In this document: piece after piece, positions 40,854 to 49,821 of the stretch | Position numbering within the stretch: position 1 is the stretch's first letter | Layout of the letters: each line of letters opens with the position of its first letter | IMG/VR virus record: IMGVR_UViG_3300045971_000344 | Coordinates: 62,001 to 126,000 of that record | Source: a virus | Strand: one strand, 5' to 3' | Length of the DNA stretch: 64,000 bases | Program-made: the position numbers and the translations under genes | The notes under the pieces: model-generated | What the model saw: only the letters and a program-made list of their open reading frames with translations | What the model was told of the DNA's origin: nothing | Database searches by the model: none

Positions 40854-41017
40854 TGAGTGAGAACCGTAATTGGGATGTAATATATAAAATTACTGGTCAT
40901 GTAATAGGTCATCTTATGCGACCTGTTTGGATGAAAAGATTTTGGAATCTAACCAATTTCAAGAATACAGATTTTACACTAAAGTATAAAGGGAGGTCCA
41001 ATGGATGTATGGGTTAA
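40853..41017 (+). CDS. 54-residue hypothetical protein
   Basis: TAATG junction with the previous gene. Basic and aromatic-rich (VWMKRFWNLTNF); may associate with membranes. Ends 17 nt inside the next gene. Confidence 0.45.
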   Translation: MSENRNWDVIYKITGHVIGHLMRPVWMKRFWNLTNFKNTDFTLKYKGRSNGCMG

Positions 41018-41357
41018 GATTACTGTACCACAGTACGCACAGTTACCTGAGCAAGCTATTCAGGAGGCATTAGACAGATATTTCCAAGGCATAGAAATCA
41101 GAGTCCAAGAAATTGATGACCCGTCAGAGATACTGAGAAAATACCGGAATAGACACATAGTACAGAAGGTTTCAACTATGGATGATTTTAATAACAGAGG
41201 ACTACAGTATGAACTGATACATAAACATGGGTCAGGTAATGATAATGATGCGTTGCTTTGCCAGAGTCCAGACTTGGGTGCCATAATGACTCAGATTAAA
41301 CTTAGCGCAGAGTGTGGATTCAATAATCAACTTTATGAGTTCAACACGAAGAGGTAA
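41001..41357 (+). CDS. Hypothetical protein, 118 aa
   Basis: GGGAGG site. N-terminal strand-helix-strand (VWVKITVPQYAQLPEQAIQEALDRY, shown broken) resembles the 40680 product's layout. Not recognised. Confidence 0.5.
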   Translation: MDVWVKITVPQYAQLPEQAIQEALDRYFQGIEIRVQEIDDPSEILRKYRNRHIVQKVSTMDDFNNRGLQYELIHKHGSGNDNDALLCQSPDLGAIMTQIKLSAECGFNNQLYEFNTKR

Positions 41358-41360
41358 CCT

Positions 41361-41609
41361 ATGATAGTAAAATTTCTGGACTTCAAAACAAAAGAATTCG
41401 TTTTTGAGATGAATTGCGTAGTAGTACCTAGACGTGGTGAGAACATTCAATATCACTATTTTTCTGAGGAACAGAATAAGGTAGTGTTCTCAGAGCATAG
41501 AGTGTTAAATGTAAACCACGTACTTATGGGTGTAAATCATACTATTGTCTGTCTAGTAACTGACCCACAAAGCTGGTTAGACTATGAGTATGGACCAAAA
41601 AAGGAGTGA
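41361..41609 (+). CDS. Hypothetical protein, 82 aa
   Basis: GAGG site. Beta-rich, with spaced V.R.GE..... and V.H pattern typical of a small barrel. Not recognised. Confidence 0.5.
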   Translation: MIVKFLDFKTKEFVFEMNCVVVPRRGENIQYHYFSEEQNKVVFSEHRVLNVNHVLMGVNHTIVCLVTDPQSWLDYEYGPKKE

Positions 41610-41612
41610 CTA

Positions 41613-41921
41613 ATGTATATCTTAACACCACTAATGTCAAGGGGAGAAATTCATATCGCTTCTTGTAAGGTATTCTCATCCATTCTCGAAATTCAAGACT
41701 TTCTGGATTCTGTGGCAAACACATGGGATAAATTTTCTGTATGCCCGGAAGTTATTAAGATAGCCCCAGGAGTAGGGTTAGTAAAAGAGAGTGAGGAGTT
41801 TCATAAAGAATATATCTGGTCGCATAGTTATAACTCAAGAAAGAATAAAAAGCTGGAAGAGCTTAAACAGTACGGTGAGTTTAAACCTCAGGTATTAAAT
41901 ACTTTTGTAGCAAAGGAGTGA
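41613..41921 (+). CDS. Hypothetical protein, 102 aa
   Basis: AAGGAG site. Alpha/beta; the stretch YIWSHSYNSRKNKKLEELKQYGEF is helical. Not recognised. Confidence 0.5.
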   Translation: MYILTPLMSRGEIHIASCKVFSSILEIQDFLDSVANTWDKFSVCPEVIKIAPGVGLVKESEEFHKEYIWSHSYNSRKNKKLEELKQYGEFKPQVLNTFVAKE

Positions 41922-41923
41922 GT

Positions 41924-42430
41924 ATGCCAAGTAAAATAAAAAGAAGACTGGCCTTGAAGGAAGCAATACTTCTATACAACCCCGAAATAGAAGCTACTTT
42001 GGACTCAGAAGAAAGAATAATTGTAGAGGCTACTTCAATTCTTCATCTTTTGAAAAAGAGTAGTCAGCATAATGTAGTAACCTGTGTTTACTGTGGGCAT
42101 GAATATCGAGAAGGTACACCAGCGTGTAAAGCCCAAGAGTTGACGGCTCATATAAAAATCTGTACTGAACATCCAATGAGAGCCTTAGAAGAAGAGAATG
42201 AAAGGTTGAGAGAGGTAATTGATAAGCAGATAATTCTTCCACCTTGTGATTTCTGTGACCGTAAGGACCTGATGCCAAATGACCAAGAAGAAGTAAAACT
42301 TAATTCACATAAAATGATAGCATGTCCTACATGCTACTCCAAGATATGCGATATAATAACCAACCTGGAACTTGAACGTAACATTGAAGGTTATGATTTT
42401 GTTAAACGCGACAGTAAGGCAGGTAAATAG
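41924..42430 (+). CDS. Hypothetical protein with two zinc fingers and coiled coil
   Basis: ATG at 41924 is preferred; the GTG at 41918 overlaps the ribosome site. 168 residues. CVYCGHEYREGTPACKAQ...HIKIC is a phage-type zinc finger (CxxC...C...H..C); a coiled stretch is followed by CDFC...CPTC, a second ribbon. Confidence 0.6.
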   Translation: MPSKIKRRLALKEAILLYNPEIEATLDSEERIIVEATSILHLLKKSSQHNVVTCVYCGHEYREGTPACKAQELTAHIKICTEHPMRALEEENERLREVIDKQIILPPCDFCDRKDLMPNDQEEVKLNSHKMIACPTCYSKICDIITNLELERNIEGYDFVKRDSKAGK

Positions 42431-42432
42431 CT

Positions 42433-42693
42433 ATGAGCAAAGTTACTGTTAAGTGTGATGACTGTGGTCTAGTTTTAAATGCAGAAAATGCGTTCTTTGA
42501 TAGTAGTGAAGGCTTGGACTTATGTGAATTCCATCATATAGAGAGGAGATTAACTAAGGCCCTTAGAGAAAGGGATGAAAAGCAAAAATGGTTAGAAGAT
42601 ACGCACTTGAGAGATATTAAAACTATGAATGAAAAGATATCTGAACTTCGGACAAGATACGCAGAATTGTCACCTGAAAAGGAGAAGGTATGA
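42433..42693 (+). CDS. Zinc-ribbon/coiled-coil protein, 86 aa
   Basis: CDDCG near the start pairs with C...H further on, then a long helix rich in heptads. Function unknown. Confidence 0.5.
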   Translation: MSKVTVKCDDCGLVLNAENAFFDSSEGLDLCEFHHIERRLTKALRERDEKQKWLEDTHLRDIKTMNEKISELRTRYAELSPEKEKV

Positions 42694-42947
42694 TTGATGG
42701 AAATATAAGTAGAGCCTCTGAGATAACTGACCAGACAGAAGAACAAATGGCAGAACTAGGAGATATTTTTAAGTCAACAAAAGGGCCAATTTTCTGTTGG
42801 GAATGTGGGCGTAAATTACGCTGGCCTCACTACGTAGAAATTGAGATTGATGGGCACATGAGAAGGATACACAAAGAGTGCAAGAATCCAAAAATGGCTG
42901 AATTGAAAACCAAGTATCCACTTGGAGGTAATTTTGAAATGGAGTGA
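42690..42947 (+). CDS. Zinc-binding hypothetical protein, 85 aa
   Basis: GGAGAAGG site, ATGA overlap. CWECGRKL...H...HKEC forms a treble-clef-like site. Function unknown. Confidence 0.5.
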   Translation: MIDGNISRASEITDQTEEQMAELGDIFKSTKGPIFCWECGRKLRWPHYVEIEIDGHMRRIHKECKNPKMAELKTKYPLGGNFEME

Positions 42948-43176
42948 TGTAAAACAAGATACTAATAAAGATATACAAAAGCCATACGATGGAAGCATAA
43001 GGTATCGGTGTAAATTTCTTATCCTACCAAAGAAAATAGGGCATGTAACTCGTTGGCTTGAATATGCAACATGGTCAGAAGAGTATAGGTGGTTTCGCAA
43101 GGAATGGCTACCCGAAATGAAAATATGGACTAATATACGGGTGTTCAAATGGGAACCTATCCAGTGGGAAGATTAA
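42934..43176 (+). CDS. Basic Trp-rich protein, TTG start
   Basis: No ATG fits; the TTG at 42934 is 5 nt after GGAGG. About 80 residues with seven or more Trp, many beside Arg/Lys. Not recognised. The unusual start lowers certainty. Confidence 0.45.
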   Translation: MKWSDVKQDTNKDIQKPYDGSIRYRCKFLILPKKIGHVTRWLEYATWSEEYRWFRKEWLPEMKIWTNIRVFKWEPIQWED

Positions 43177-43206
43177 TAATTACTATAAACAAAAGGAATA
43201 GATATT

Positions 43207-43881
43207 ATGTCTGATGAAATAAGTTCAAGTACAGTTGTAAGTATTTCGGAACATCGAATACTCAAGGATATTGCAGAACAAACAGGGTTGACAAAAGACA
43301 ATAGCAATATAGTACAGGCATTACAGGATGCCAAAGAACGGGCAGATGCCTATGAGCAGCTTGACTTACAGAAGGCACGTAAGTTGGCAGAAGCTGGACT
43401 GGAACCTTGTCCATGCTTTAACATAGTTTGTAAGCATTATCATCAAGATTCTATAGAAACTAATCGTATGAATTGGTGTGATAGAGAAATCGCTTGCCAT
43501 TCATGTTTGTTTCAGATGCTTGAAGAACCGCCTAATAGTCTTAATTATGATGAACCTATGCCTAGCCATAAAGCGGCCTTGACCAAATTGGAAGAACTTG
43601 GCCAGTTGAAAGGGCAGTTTCTGGAACACCAAACAGAAAACTCCAGGTATGAGAGGGTTACTAGAACAGAAAGAAATGAACACATGATAAGTGGTATAAC
43701 TATGGACTGTTTGTCAATTGTCATTGAGACAGCAATTCAGGATTTAATTGATAATCCTTACGTACCGGATGAAGAAAAAATTGGACTCGACCAAAACAAA
43801 CAGGTTATTGCAAGGAACGCAACAGTAGAAGTAGAAAAGGCCATGGGGATATTTCCAAATCTGAGGAGAGTAAAACTGTGA
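43207..43881 (+). CDS. Hypothetical protein, 224 aa
   Basis: AAGGA site. Helical, with a central Cys/His cluster (CPCFNIVCKHYH...CDREIACHSC) that could bind two metals. Function unknown. Confidence 0.55.
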   Translation: MSDEISSSTVVSISEHRILKDIAEQTGLTKDNSNIVQALQDAKERADAYEQLDLQKARKLAEAGLEPCPCFNIVCKHYHQDSIETNRMNWCDREIACHSCLFQMLEEPPNSLNYDEPMPSHKAALTKLEELGQLKGQFLEHQTENSRYERVTRTERNEHMISGITMDCLSIVIETAIQDLIDNPYVPDEEKIGLDQNKQVIARNATVEVEKAMGIFPNLRRVKL

Positions 43882-44042
43882 ATATACTATATAAAGTAGC
43901 AGAAGAAGATAAAGAAGACTTTGGGTGTGAAGTGTGTGACTGTCCAAACAGAGCAGATTTATACGTAGAAGACTTTGACGGGGATTCAGGTTACATCTGC
44001 CAAAAGTGTTACGATGAGGATTTAGCGGAGAGTCAAAAATGA
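43878..44042 (+). CDS. 54-residue zinc protein, GTG start
   Basis: GTG at 43878 overlaps the previous stop; GAGGAG upstream. CEVCDC...ICQKC is a zinc ribbon. Acidic. Confidence 0.5.
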   Translation: MNILYKVAEEDKEDFGCEVCDCPNRADLYVEDFDGDSGYICQKCYDEDLAESQK

Positions 44043-44296
44043 AAATCAAATATATAAATGCAATTAATGGGCATGAAGTAACTTCTAGTATACCTGATTT
44101 AGTTGAGGCAATCGTATCTGACACCTCATACTACGCAGGTGAAATTGAGTCTCTACAAGAAAAGATAAGCAATTTGACCAAGCTAACTGGAAATATACTT
44201 GATGCTCTTGTAACTAAGGGTACGCTAAAGGATAATGCCGTCCGTGAGATTCTTAATTCATACCAAGTTGAAAAGTTGTCAATAATAGAGGAGTGA
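44039..44296 (+). CDS. Hypothetical protein, 85 aa
   Basis: ATGA overlap. Coiled middle (EIESLQEKISNLTKL). Not recognised. Confidence 0.5.
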   Translation: MKIKYINAINGHEVTSSIPDLVEAIVSDTSYYAGEIESLQEKISNLTKLTGNILDALVTKGTLKDNAVREILNSYQVEKLSIIEE

Positions 44297-44298
44297 AT

Positions 44299-44583
44299 AT
44301 GACCGGGGATAAGATAGAAAAATTTGAAGACTGCGCCATGAACTATCTGTCCGATTTAGAGATGGCATTTAAGGTCCGTATGCTTATGAGGAATGATTTA
44401 GACCATGAGGCGGTATGTACTGCTGCTAGGGATAGAATTATGTGGCTATCCCAACAGCTTGAAGAACAACGGACAAAGATAATTGAGGACTGTGCTACAA
44501 TCGCTGAACGCCTGACCGACCGTTATGATAGACAACCGGATATCGCAGGTTCAATCAGAGAACAAATGGGTATAGCCTCATGA
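44299..44583 (+). CDS. Hypothetical helical protein, 94 aa
   Basis: ATG at 44299 follows GAGGAG; an in-frame GTG at 44293 is too close to it. All helical. Not recognised. Confidence 0.5.
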   Translation: MTGDKIEKFEDCAMNYLSDLEMAFKVRMLMRNDLDHEAVCTAARDRIMWLSQQLEEQRTKIIEDCATIAERLTDRYDRQPDIAGSIREQMGIAS

Positions 44584-44849
44584 ACAATACAAAAGAAATT
44601 GAAAAATTAAATCTTGAGATTATAGACTTAAACAGAATCATTGGAATGTTAAGAAACCAGCGAGGTCTTGAGCAGTTACGGTTAGATAACTTAAATACGG
44701 AATTACAGCTAGAAAAGAAAAAGTACTCAGACCTTGAGGATGATTATGACCTCCAGTGTCAATGTCGTGATGGGTACCGTTCTGAGGTTATGGCATTGAA
44801 GAAACAAATGCAGAAAAAAGAAGATTACTTAAATTCTATTTTGACGTGA
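44580..44849 (+). CDS. Coiled-coil protein, 89 aa
   Basis: ATGA overlap. Nearly the whole protein is heptad-repeat helix. Structural or adaptor role possible. Confidence 0.5.
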   Translation: MNNTKEIEKLNLEIIDLNRIIGMLRNQRGLEQLRLDNLNTELQLEKKKYSDLEDDYDLQCQCRDGYRSEVMALKKQMQKKEDYLNSILT

Positions 44850-44856
44850 GGTATTT

Positions 44857-45234
44857 ATGGAATGTCCATACTGTAAAGGTACTGACTTTTATGAAGGTCC
44901 AACTGGTGGAATGATGATGAACGTAATCTGTGCTGATGAAGAGTGCAGACACAAGTTTAATCTTAATACTTTGACCGGAGAGCTTGAGGACCTTAAGTCA
45001 GTACAGCCCAAAGAAAAGACTATTCAGGAACGTGAGGCAGAGCGAGCAAAAGAAGTGTCAGATGCAAAGACTGCTGCATATTTAGAGGGTGTGGAGCTAT
45101 TTAAAACCAAAGGTTCTGCTGTTGACTGTATTCAGCAATCTGGAGTTGGCTGGCACTATTTTTGTGGCGCAGATTTATTTAGACTAGCTGGATACATGGA
45201 CCAATTTCACGGACGAGTTAAGGAAAGTCTATGA
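44857..45234 (+). CDS. Zinc-ribbon hypothetical protein, 125 aa
   Basis: CPYCKG...C...CRHKF at the start is a zinc ribbon with CxxC...C....C; the rest is helical. Function unknown. Confidence 0.55.
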   Translation: MECPYCKGTDFYEGPTGGMMMNVICADEECRHKFNLNTLTGELEDLKSVQPKEKTIQEREAERAKEVSDAKTAAYLEGVELFKTKGSAVDCIQQSGVGWHYFCGADLFRLAGYMDQFHGRVKESL

Positions 45235-45494
45235 AAATGTCGGAGTCAATAGAAACAACTAGAAAAAGTCACCCATATTATGGAATGACCGAATCTAATT
45301 TTCCAGAGGACTTTACAGAATATAAAATACTCGAGGTTATAAAACATGAGGATTCAAAGACATTCGGTAATAGGGCTTACACTCATTCCTCTTATATGTT
45401 TTGTAAGGCCTGTAAAAGAATTGTTTTTACTCATAGTTATTATGGAAATAAAAATAAAGGATGCGATATTTGTACTCCAATGGAGGTAATATGA
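45231..45494 (+). CDS. Zinc-binding hypothetical protein, 87 aa
   Basis: ATGA overlap. C-terminal MFCKACKR...GCDIC forms a four-Cys site. Function unknown. Confidence 0.5.
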   Translation: MKMSESIETTRKSHPYYGMTESNFPEDFTEYKILEVIKHEDSKTFGNRAYTHSSYMFCKACKRIVFTHSYYGNKNKGCDICTPMEVI

Positions 45495-45679
45495 AAATCA
45501 AGATAACTAGAAGGTTATTTGACTCTGACACTGACTTAGTTTTAGTTCCAAAGGATACAGAGATAGAAGCAGTTCCAGTAGACCCAAAGATTATTGATGT
45601 TGTGGATAATGCGGTAGTAATAAAGTACAACGGTCAAGACGTTTTGGTTTTTGAAGATGAATACGAGGAGATAATATGA
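45491..45679 (+). CDS. Hypothetical protein, 62 aa
   Basis: ATG at 45491 with GGAGG upstream. Small beta-rich acidic protein (LVLVPKDTEIEAVPVD). Not recognised. Confidence 0.5.
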   Translation: MKIKITRRLFDSDTDLVLVPKDTEIEAVPVDPKIIDVVDNAVVIKYNGQDVLVFEDEYEEII

Positions 45680-45885
45680 TAGTATGGAAATCATTGAAGG
45701 AGTCTATTCCACCAAGGCATAGGCATGTACTAACGGTAAATGCTAATATCGAGGCCCCAACCATTTTCCACAATATACACTTGGAGGAAGGTAGGTTTAT
45801 ACTAACAGCTCAAGAGAATAATCAAGATGGACGAATGGTTCATTTTCCAACGCACTGGGCATTTATGAATTTCCCGAAAGGATAA
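45676..45885 (+). CDS. DUF551-like protein, 69 aa
   Basis: GAGGAG site. WKSLKESIPPRHRHVLTV at the start and FPTHWAFMNFPKG at the end match the DUF551 pattern (W.S..E.LP.....VL... and THW.PLP). Common in phages, function unknown. Confidence 0.55.
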   Translation: MIVWKSLKESIPPRHRHVLTVNANIEAPTIFHNIHLEEGRFILTAQENNQDGRMVHFPTHWAFMNFPKG

Positions 45886-45889
45886 ACTG

Positions 45890-46180
45890 ATGAATAAAAC
45901 AGAACACTTGTTCCAATGTTTGGCAGAGGAATCCGGAGAAGTAATACAGGCGGCAATGAAGTGCACAAGATTTGCAGTTGAAGGTCACTATCCTGACGGA
46001 ACTCCAAATATGGTTAAGCTAATAATGGAGTTGAATGATTTGACTGCCGTTGTGGAACTAATGGTTGAGCACGGAATTCCTATACTGGTAGGTTTAGGTG
46101 ATAGAGAACAGATAAATACAAAGAAAATTAAGGTCATTCAAATGATGGAAGTTGCTAAAGAGCGAGGAGCACTACAATGA
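45890..46180 (+). CDS. MazG-like nucleotide pyrophosphohydrolase (small)
   Basis: 96 residues. LAEESGEVIQAAMKCTRF...MVKLIMELNDLTAVVELM carries the all-alpha NTP-PPase helices with EESGEV and the ELND metal ligands. May cleanse the dNTP pool or lower (p)ppGpp. A second family member lies at 47585. Confidence 0.75.
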   Translation: MNKTEHLFQCLAEESGEVIQAAMKCTRFAVEGHYPDGTPNMVKLIMELNDLTAVVELMVEHGIPILVGLGDREQINTKKIKVIQMMEVAKERGALQ

Positions 46181-46653
46181 TACTGAGCGATAAAGCTATT
46201 CAGGAGATACTTGATAAAGCTGTACCTGCTAGTGAGTATGGTGTGTACCCAAGTTACTTTGAAGTTGAGACTATAAATCCAGAAATTATTGCTTGGTTCG
46301 AGGCCATGCACCGAGAACTACACGAAAAGGTAAAAAACTTTTCGGTTCTGAAGAACAATTTTGGTGGCTTAATGGGTATTATTCCTGTTGACTACAATTT
46401 AGTAAAAGATGTAGTAGTGTTTAGCGCAGATTACTGGTTAGAAAATTCAATGGGTTCTAGTTGGACCTTTAAACGAATGGATGTAAGTTTTATCCAAGAA
46501 CAGGTAGATCTAGAAGTTGCAAAGGGCAATGTACCACTATTCATACCCACTGCTTTCCTACCTGCAAGACTTAAAGAAACGATAAAAATACCAGGATTAA
46601 GAAAAATGTATTTTATCAAAAAGGATTTGAATGATGCGAATAACTGTAAATAA
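46177..46653 (+). CDS. Hypothetical protein, 158 aa
   Basis: ATGA overlap. Alpha/beta, no known motif. Confidence 0.5.
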   Translation: MILSDKAIQEILDKAVPASEYGVYPSYFEVETINPEIIAWFEAMHRELHEKVKNFSVLKNNFGGLMGIIPVDYNLVKDVVVFSADYWLENSMGSSWTFKRMDVSFIQEQVDLEVAKGNVPLFIPTAFLPARLKETIKIPGLRKMYFIKKDLNDANNCK

Positions 46654-47017
46654 GTTGTATGATGAACAATATTTAAAAGAGAACTATAAAAGATTAGACC
46701 TAGACCAGTTTAAGGCGATGTGCAAAAGAAGGATCGGGCGTTCTACTGGAATTGCCCTGCAGTTAGTAGGAAAGGCTATGGTTAATCCAGATAAGAAAAT
46801 TTGGTTATTTGACCATTATGAGGAACCAACTGCCTCAGTGCAGGGCAGAAACATTGCAGAAATAGTTACTAACATAATAGATGAATTAAATATTAGGTTT
46901 ATCAGTTTAAACTATGATGAACACCCAGAAGGAAAAATACCTACATACTATATAATATACGAGCCCTTCACTGATATGGAGTTTTCAGATGAATCAGAAG
47001 CAAACTCAGGACCATAA
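46631..47017 (+). CDS. Hypothetical protein, 128 aa
   Basis: AAGGA site within the previous gene; two adjacent ATGs. Helical N-terminus, beta C-terminus. Not recognised. Confidence 0.5.
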   Translation: MMRITVNKLYDEQYLKENYKRLDLDQFKAMCKRRIGRSTGIALQLVGKAMVNPDKKIWLFDHYEEPTASVQGRNIAEIVTNIIDELNIRFISLNYDEHPEGKIPTYYIIYEPFTDMEFSDESEANSGP

Positions 47018-47321
47018 ATTTCAGGTACTAACAGAAGCCATTGGTAAATGTTACCATGACTGGCACGTTCCACCAACTAATTCCTTGAGTCCATACCAAT
47101 GCACTAAATGTGGATTGAAGGTTCCAAATATAAGAGATACCGAAATTGACTTCAATGACTGGACTGGATTCGGCTTATTACTAGCTTGGTGTAGGTCTCA
47201 ATATAAGTTTCACGGGTTACTTAACGATATAACCTTATTGGAACTAAGTACAAAAGAGTTTTCAGACCGAGTATATAGAATAGTATTGGAGGAACGTATT
47301 TATGCGAGTAATAGAGAGTGA
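46989..47321 (+). CDS. Hypothetical protein with CxxC motif, 110 aa
   Basis: Overlaps both neighbours. C..DWHVPPTNSLSPYQCTKCG is a C/H...CxxC zinc motif seen in many small phage proteins; the rest is helical. Confidence 0.55.
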   Translation: MNQKQTQDHKFQVLTEAIGKCYHDWHVPPTNSLSPYQCTKCGLKVPNIRDTEIDFNDWTGFGLLLAWCRSQYKFHGLLNDITLLELSTKEFSDRVYRIVLEERIYASNRE

Positions 47322-47601
47322 ACGGACAGTCCATATAGAAGATGGTGGGCAATATTCTGACAGTTATCGACAGACCCTGACCACTGTGCTACTCCAGCTT
47401 TTGAGTTTAAAACGGTACACCAAGGTTCAGCTTGCGGAACTCATGAAGTACGACCCAAAGGTAGTTGATAACTTGGTAGAGGAAGGATTCCGTGGCTTTA
47501 GTTCGCCACAGATTGTTCGAGTCCTCCACATTCTTGGATATGAAGTACAGGTCAAGATAACTGCGATAGAAAAGGAGTCAAAAAATGAAAGTAAATCTTG
47601 A
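47302..47601 (+). CDS. XRE-like helix-turn-helix protein
   Basis: 99 residues. LLSLKRYTKVQLAELMKYDPKVVDNLVEEGFRGFSSPQIVRVLHILGYEVQVKI fits an XRE/HigA2-type HTH: Q.ELA turn, second helix, FS...I..L...LG.EV strand (quoted in pieces). Likely transcription regulator. Confidence 0.65.
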   Translation: MRVIESERTVHIEDGGQYSDSYRQTLTTVLLQLLSLKRYTKVQLAELMKYDPKVVDNLVEEGFRGFSSPQIVRVLHILGYEVQVKITAIEKESKNESKS

Positions 47602-48145
47602 CAACTACGTTGAACTAGCAACAGCCACAGAGGCACCAGTTACCGAGGAAATGAAAGAACGATTTGTTGGCTCTCTATCAATATTGGAGTCCTTACTCTA
47701 TGACCAAATTACCTTGAGTACAAAACTGGATGTGCTGAAAAAACATTTGTTTTATGGAGCACCGAGACCAGAAGTAGAAGAACATGCAGTAGAATATCTC
47801 CAAGCCGCAAATAGGATTCAGGACGAGCAAGTAATAAGGTTGCTCCATTGTGCAATAGGTCTTGCCACAGAAACAGGTGAGCTTATGGAAGCACTCTATG
47901 AGCATATCTATGGTGGACAGCCATTGGATACAACTAATTGCGGTGAAGAACTTGGTGATGCAGGTTGGTACATAGGGATTGGCTGTTCAGCTTTGAGACT
48001 TCCTCTGATCCAGATGTTACAGACCAACCATGATAAACTAGCACTGAGATTTCCTCAGAGATTCACACAATTTCACGCTGAGGAAGTAAACAGAAATCGG
48101 GAGGCAGAGCGTAAGCTTTTGGAGGACTCGAATGTTACTCCATAA
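47585..48145 (+). CDS. MazG-like nucleotide pyrophosphohydrolase
   Basis: 186 residues. IGLATETGELMEAL (E..E metal motif) and CGEELGDAGWYIGIG (EELGD motif), then NHDKLALRFPQRF, a signature seen in phage MazG-like proteins. Hydrolyses NTP/dNTP to NMP and PPi. N-terminal 70 residues are an extra helical part. Confidence 0.85.
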   Translation: MKVNLDNYVELATATEAPVTEEMKERFVGSLSILESLLYDQITLSTKLDVLKKHLFYGAPRPEVEEHAVEYLQAANRIQDEQVIRLLHCAIGLATETGELMEALYEHIYGGQPLDTTNCGEELGDAGWYIGIGCSALRLPLIQMLQTNHDKLALRFPQRFTQFHAEEVNRNREAERKLLEDSNVTP

Positions 48146-48401
48146 TTTGATAATACCATCCCTAGTTTGCTTATCCTTGTTAATAGGATTTTGTTGCGCC
48201 TTAATCATCTTTGCTGAAAAGAGAGTGACTGTAGGTATCCTCCTAGTTTCAGTTCTTGGCTTTTTATTTACTGTGCCTATGTTAATTGCTACCTTGCTAT
48301 CACTAGCTGTGGTCCAGGTATACTACATGATAAAGGAAAGGCAGCCTCCAGGTATATGTAGAATCTTGAGTAGGGAAATATTTTCTTGGAGACATTTATG
48401 A
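48132..48401 (+). CDS. Small two-helix membrane protein
   Basis: 89 residues, overlapping the MazG gene by 14 nt. Two membrane helices at about 5-27 and 35-62, then a basic tail. Function unknown. Confidence 0.6.
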   Translation: MLLHNLIIPSLVCLSLLIGFCCALIIFAEKRVTVGILLVSVLGFLFTVPMLIATLLSLAVVQVYYMIKERQPPGICRILSREIFSWRHL

Positions 48402-49120
48402 ATCTTATAAACCTTCATGCTCATTCAAAGTTTTCGGATGGACATTCTACAGTCAAGGAAATGGCAGAGACTTGTAGGTCACTCAAACATTCTGCCTGTG
48501 TCTTGACCGACCACTTGTATTCCAAACGAGAACCAAAGGTATACACAAACGCAGGAACAAGTCCAGATTTTTCACTTAACCTCCAAACATGGGCCGCACA
48601 AAAGTTTGAAGCCGCAGATGTTGAGCAAGAACTAGGATATCCAGTTATTTGTGGAGTAGAAGTAGCAGTAGCAGAAACTGGAGAAGAGGTGGTAGTAATC
48701 GGGACTTCTGCTATAGATATGCTGTTTAAAATCAGAGAGCGAAAATTTAGAATTGACATAGAGAACTTAAAGGGTTTGAGAAAAAACTTTGAGTGTGTTA
48801 TCAACTTGTGTCATCCAGGTGACGGCGAAAAGTTCAGGACCGAGGGTGGGGTCTCTATACTTTCGGCTTATGAGTTTATACACACGGGTAGCCCAATGTT
48901 TACTCACCGTGAAGACCCCTACGAAAGCTCTGGACTTGTTCAACTCTGCAACAGTGATGCCCACCATGCTCGACTCCTATATCGCTGTGCCAATCGAACA
49001 GAGATCCCACTTACTACAGAGACCGATATTATTCGGTATATAAAGGCTAAACTTCCTATAGGTTTTCATATTGAACCACATCGACCAACAAAAGAAATAT
49101 TTGCAAACGAGGTGTTCTAA
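48398..49120 (+). CDS. PHP-domain metal-dependent phosphoesterase
   Basis: ATG at 48398 after GGAG; 240 residues. PHP motifs in order: NLHAHSKFSDG, LTDH, CGVEV, NLCHPG and CNSDAH, giving the complete trinuclear metal set. Family members act on nucleotides, histidinol phosphate or DNA 3' ends. Substrate unknown. Confidence 0.88.
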   Translation: MNLINLHAHSKFSDGHSTVKEMAETCRSLKHSACVLTDHLYSKREPKVYTNAGTSPDFSLNLQTWAAQKFEAADVEQELGYPVICGVEVAVAETGEEVVVIGTSAIDMLFKIRERKFRIDIENLKGLRKNFECVINLCHPGDGEKFRTEGGVSILSAYEFIHTGSPMFTHREDPYESSGLVQLCNSDAHHARLLYRCANRTEIPLTTETDIIRYIKAKLPIGFHIEPHRPTKEIFANEVF

Positions 49121-49308
49121 TGGCTAACGAAACTACTCACGAATTTAGGATATACCAGGGCCAGACGCAGGTAACGGTCAAGCTAGATAACAAAAGAACC
49201 TGGGTATTCAGACATAATAGAGGTAAGGTAAGACGTAAAATGGTACGGAAGTTTTTTAAATCTGTACAAGGACATTTTGAGGAGTTTGTCAATGGAACTA
49301 ACGGATGA
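49120..49308 (+). CDS. Basic hypothetical protein, 62 aa
   Basis: TAATG-type junction. Beta N-terminus and an Arg/Lys-rich helix (RGKVRRKMVRKFFKSV). May bind nucleic acid. Confidence 0.5.
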   Translation: MANETTHEFRIYQGQTQVTVKLDNKRTWVFRHNRGKVRRKMVRKFFKSVQGHFEEFVNGTNG

Positions 49309-49426
49309 CCAAAGAGGTATATTGGATAAAATAAAATTTTGTGCTGGAGAAACGTCAACAAACGAGGTATTGATTTTAAACTGGTACTTGGTACTACCTT
49401 TTGGAGAATTTAGGAGGATCCAATGA
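49292..49426 (+). CDS. 44-residue hypothetical protein
   Basis: GAGGAG site inside the previous gene; stop overlaps the next start. Not recognised. Confidence 0.45.
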   Translation: MELTDDQRGILDKIKFCAGETSTNEVLILNWYLVLPFGEFRRIQ

Positions 49427-49821
49427 TTAGAGCAACCTGTACTTGGGGCGAAGGCACGGATGTACTATTGGTCATAGAAGACCATATAGTAGTAGCGCAT
49501 GAGGAACAAATTTTAAGAGATAAGTTTACTCACGGTGCTATTAAGCGTGGGTCAGCTGATTTAACAGTAGACCAAGCAGAGTCCTTGGGCCATCAGTTAT
49601 TAAACGCAGTTCAAGCATGTAGGGAACTTGATAAATCCGCCGAAGAGTATTTTAAAATGAATCAGGGTCAAGACCCTCAACAGATTGAACTCATAGAAGT
49701 ACCGAGTAATCCAGAGGTAAAAGAACTTAATGAGGCTGTAAGTTACTTCGAGACCAAAGTAAAAGAAGCATTTGAACTACCTAAACCAAGACCAAAGAAT
49801 AGCTGGGAGCCACTCCAATGA
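49423..49821 (+). CDS. Hypothetical protein, 132 aa
   Basis: AGGAGG site. Acidic alpha/beta protein with a Pro-rich end. Not recognised. Confidence 0.55.
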   Translation: MIRATCTWGEGTDVLLVIEDHIVVAHEEQILRDKFTHGAIKRGSADLTVDQAESLGHQLLNAVQACRELDKSAEEYFKMNQGQDPQQIELIEVPSNPEVKELNEAVSYFETKVKEAFELPKPRPKNSWEPLQ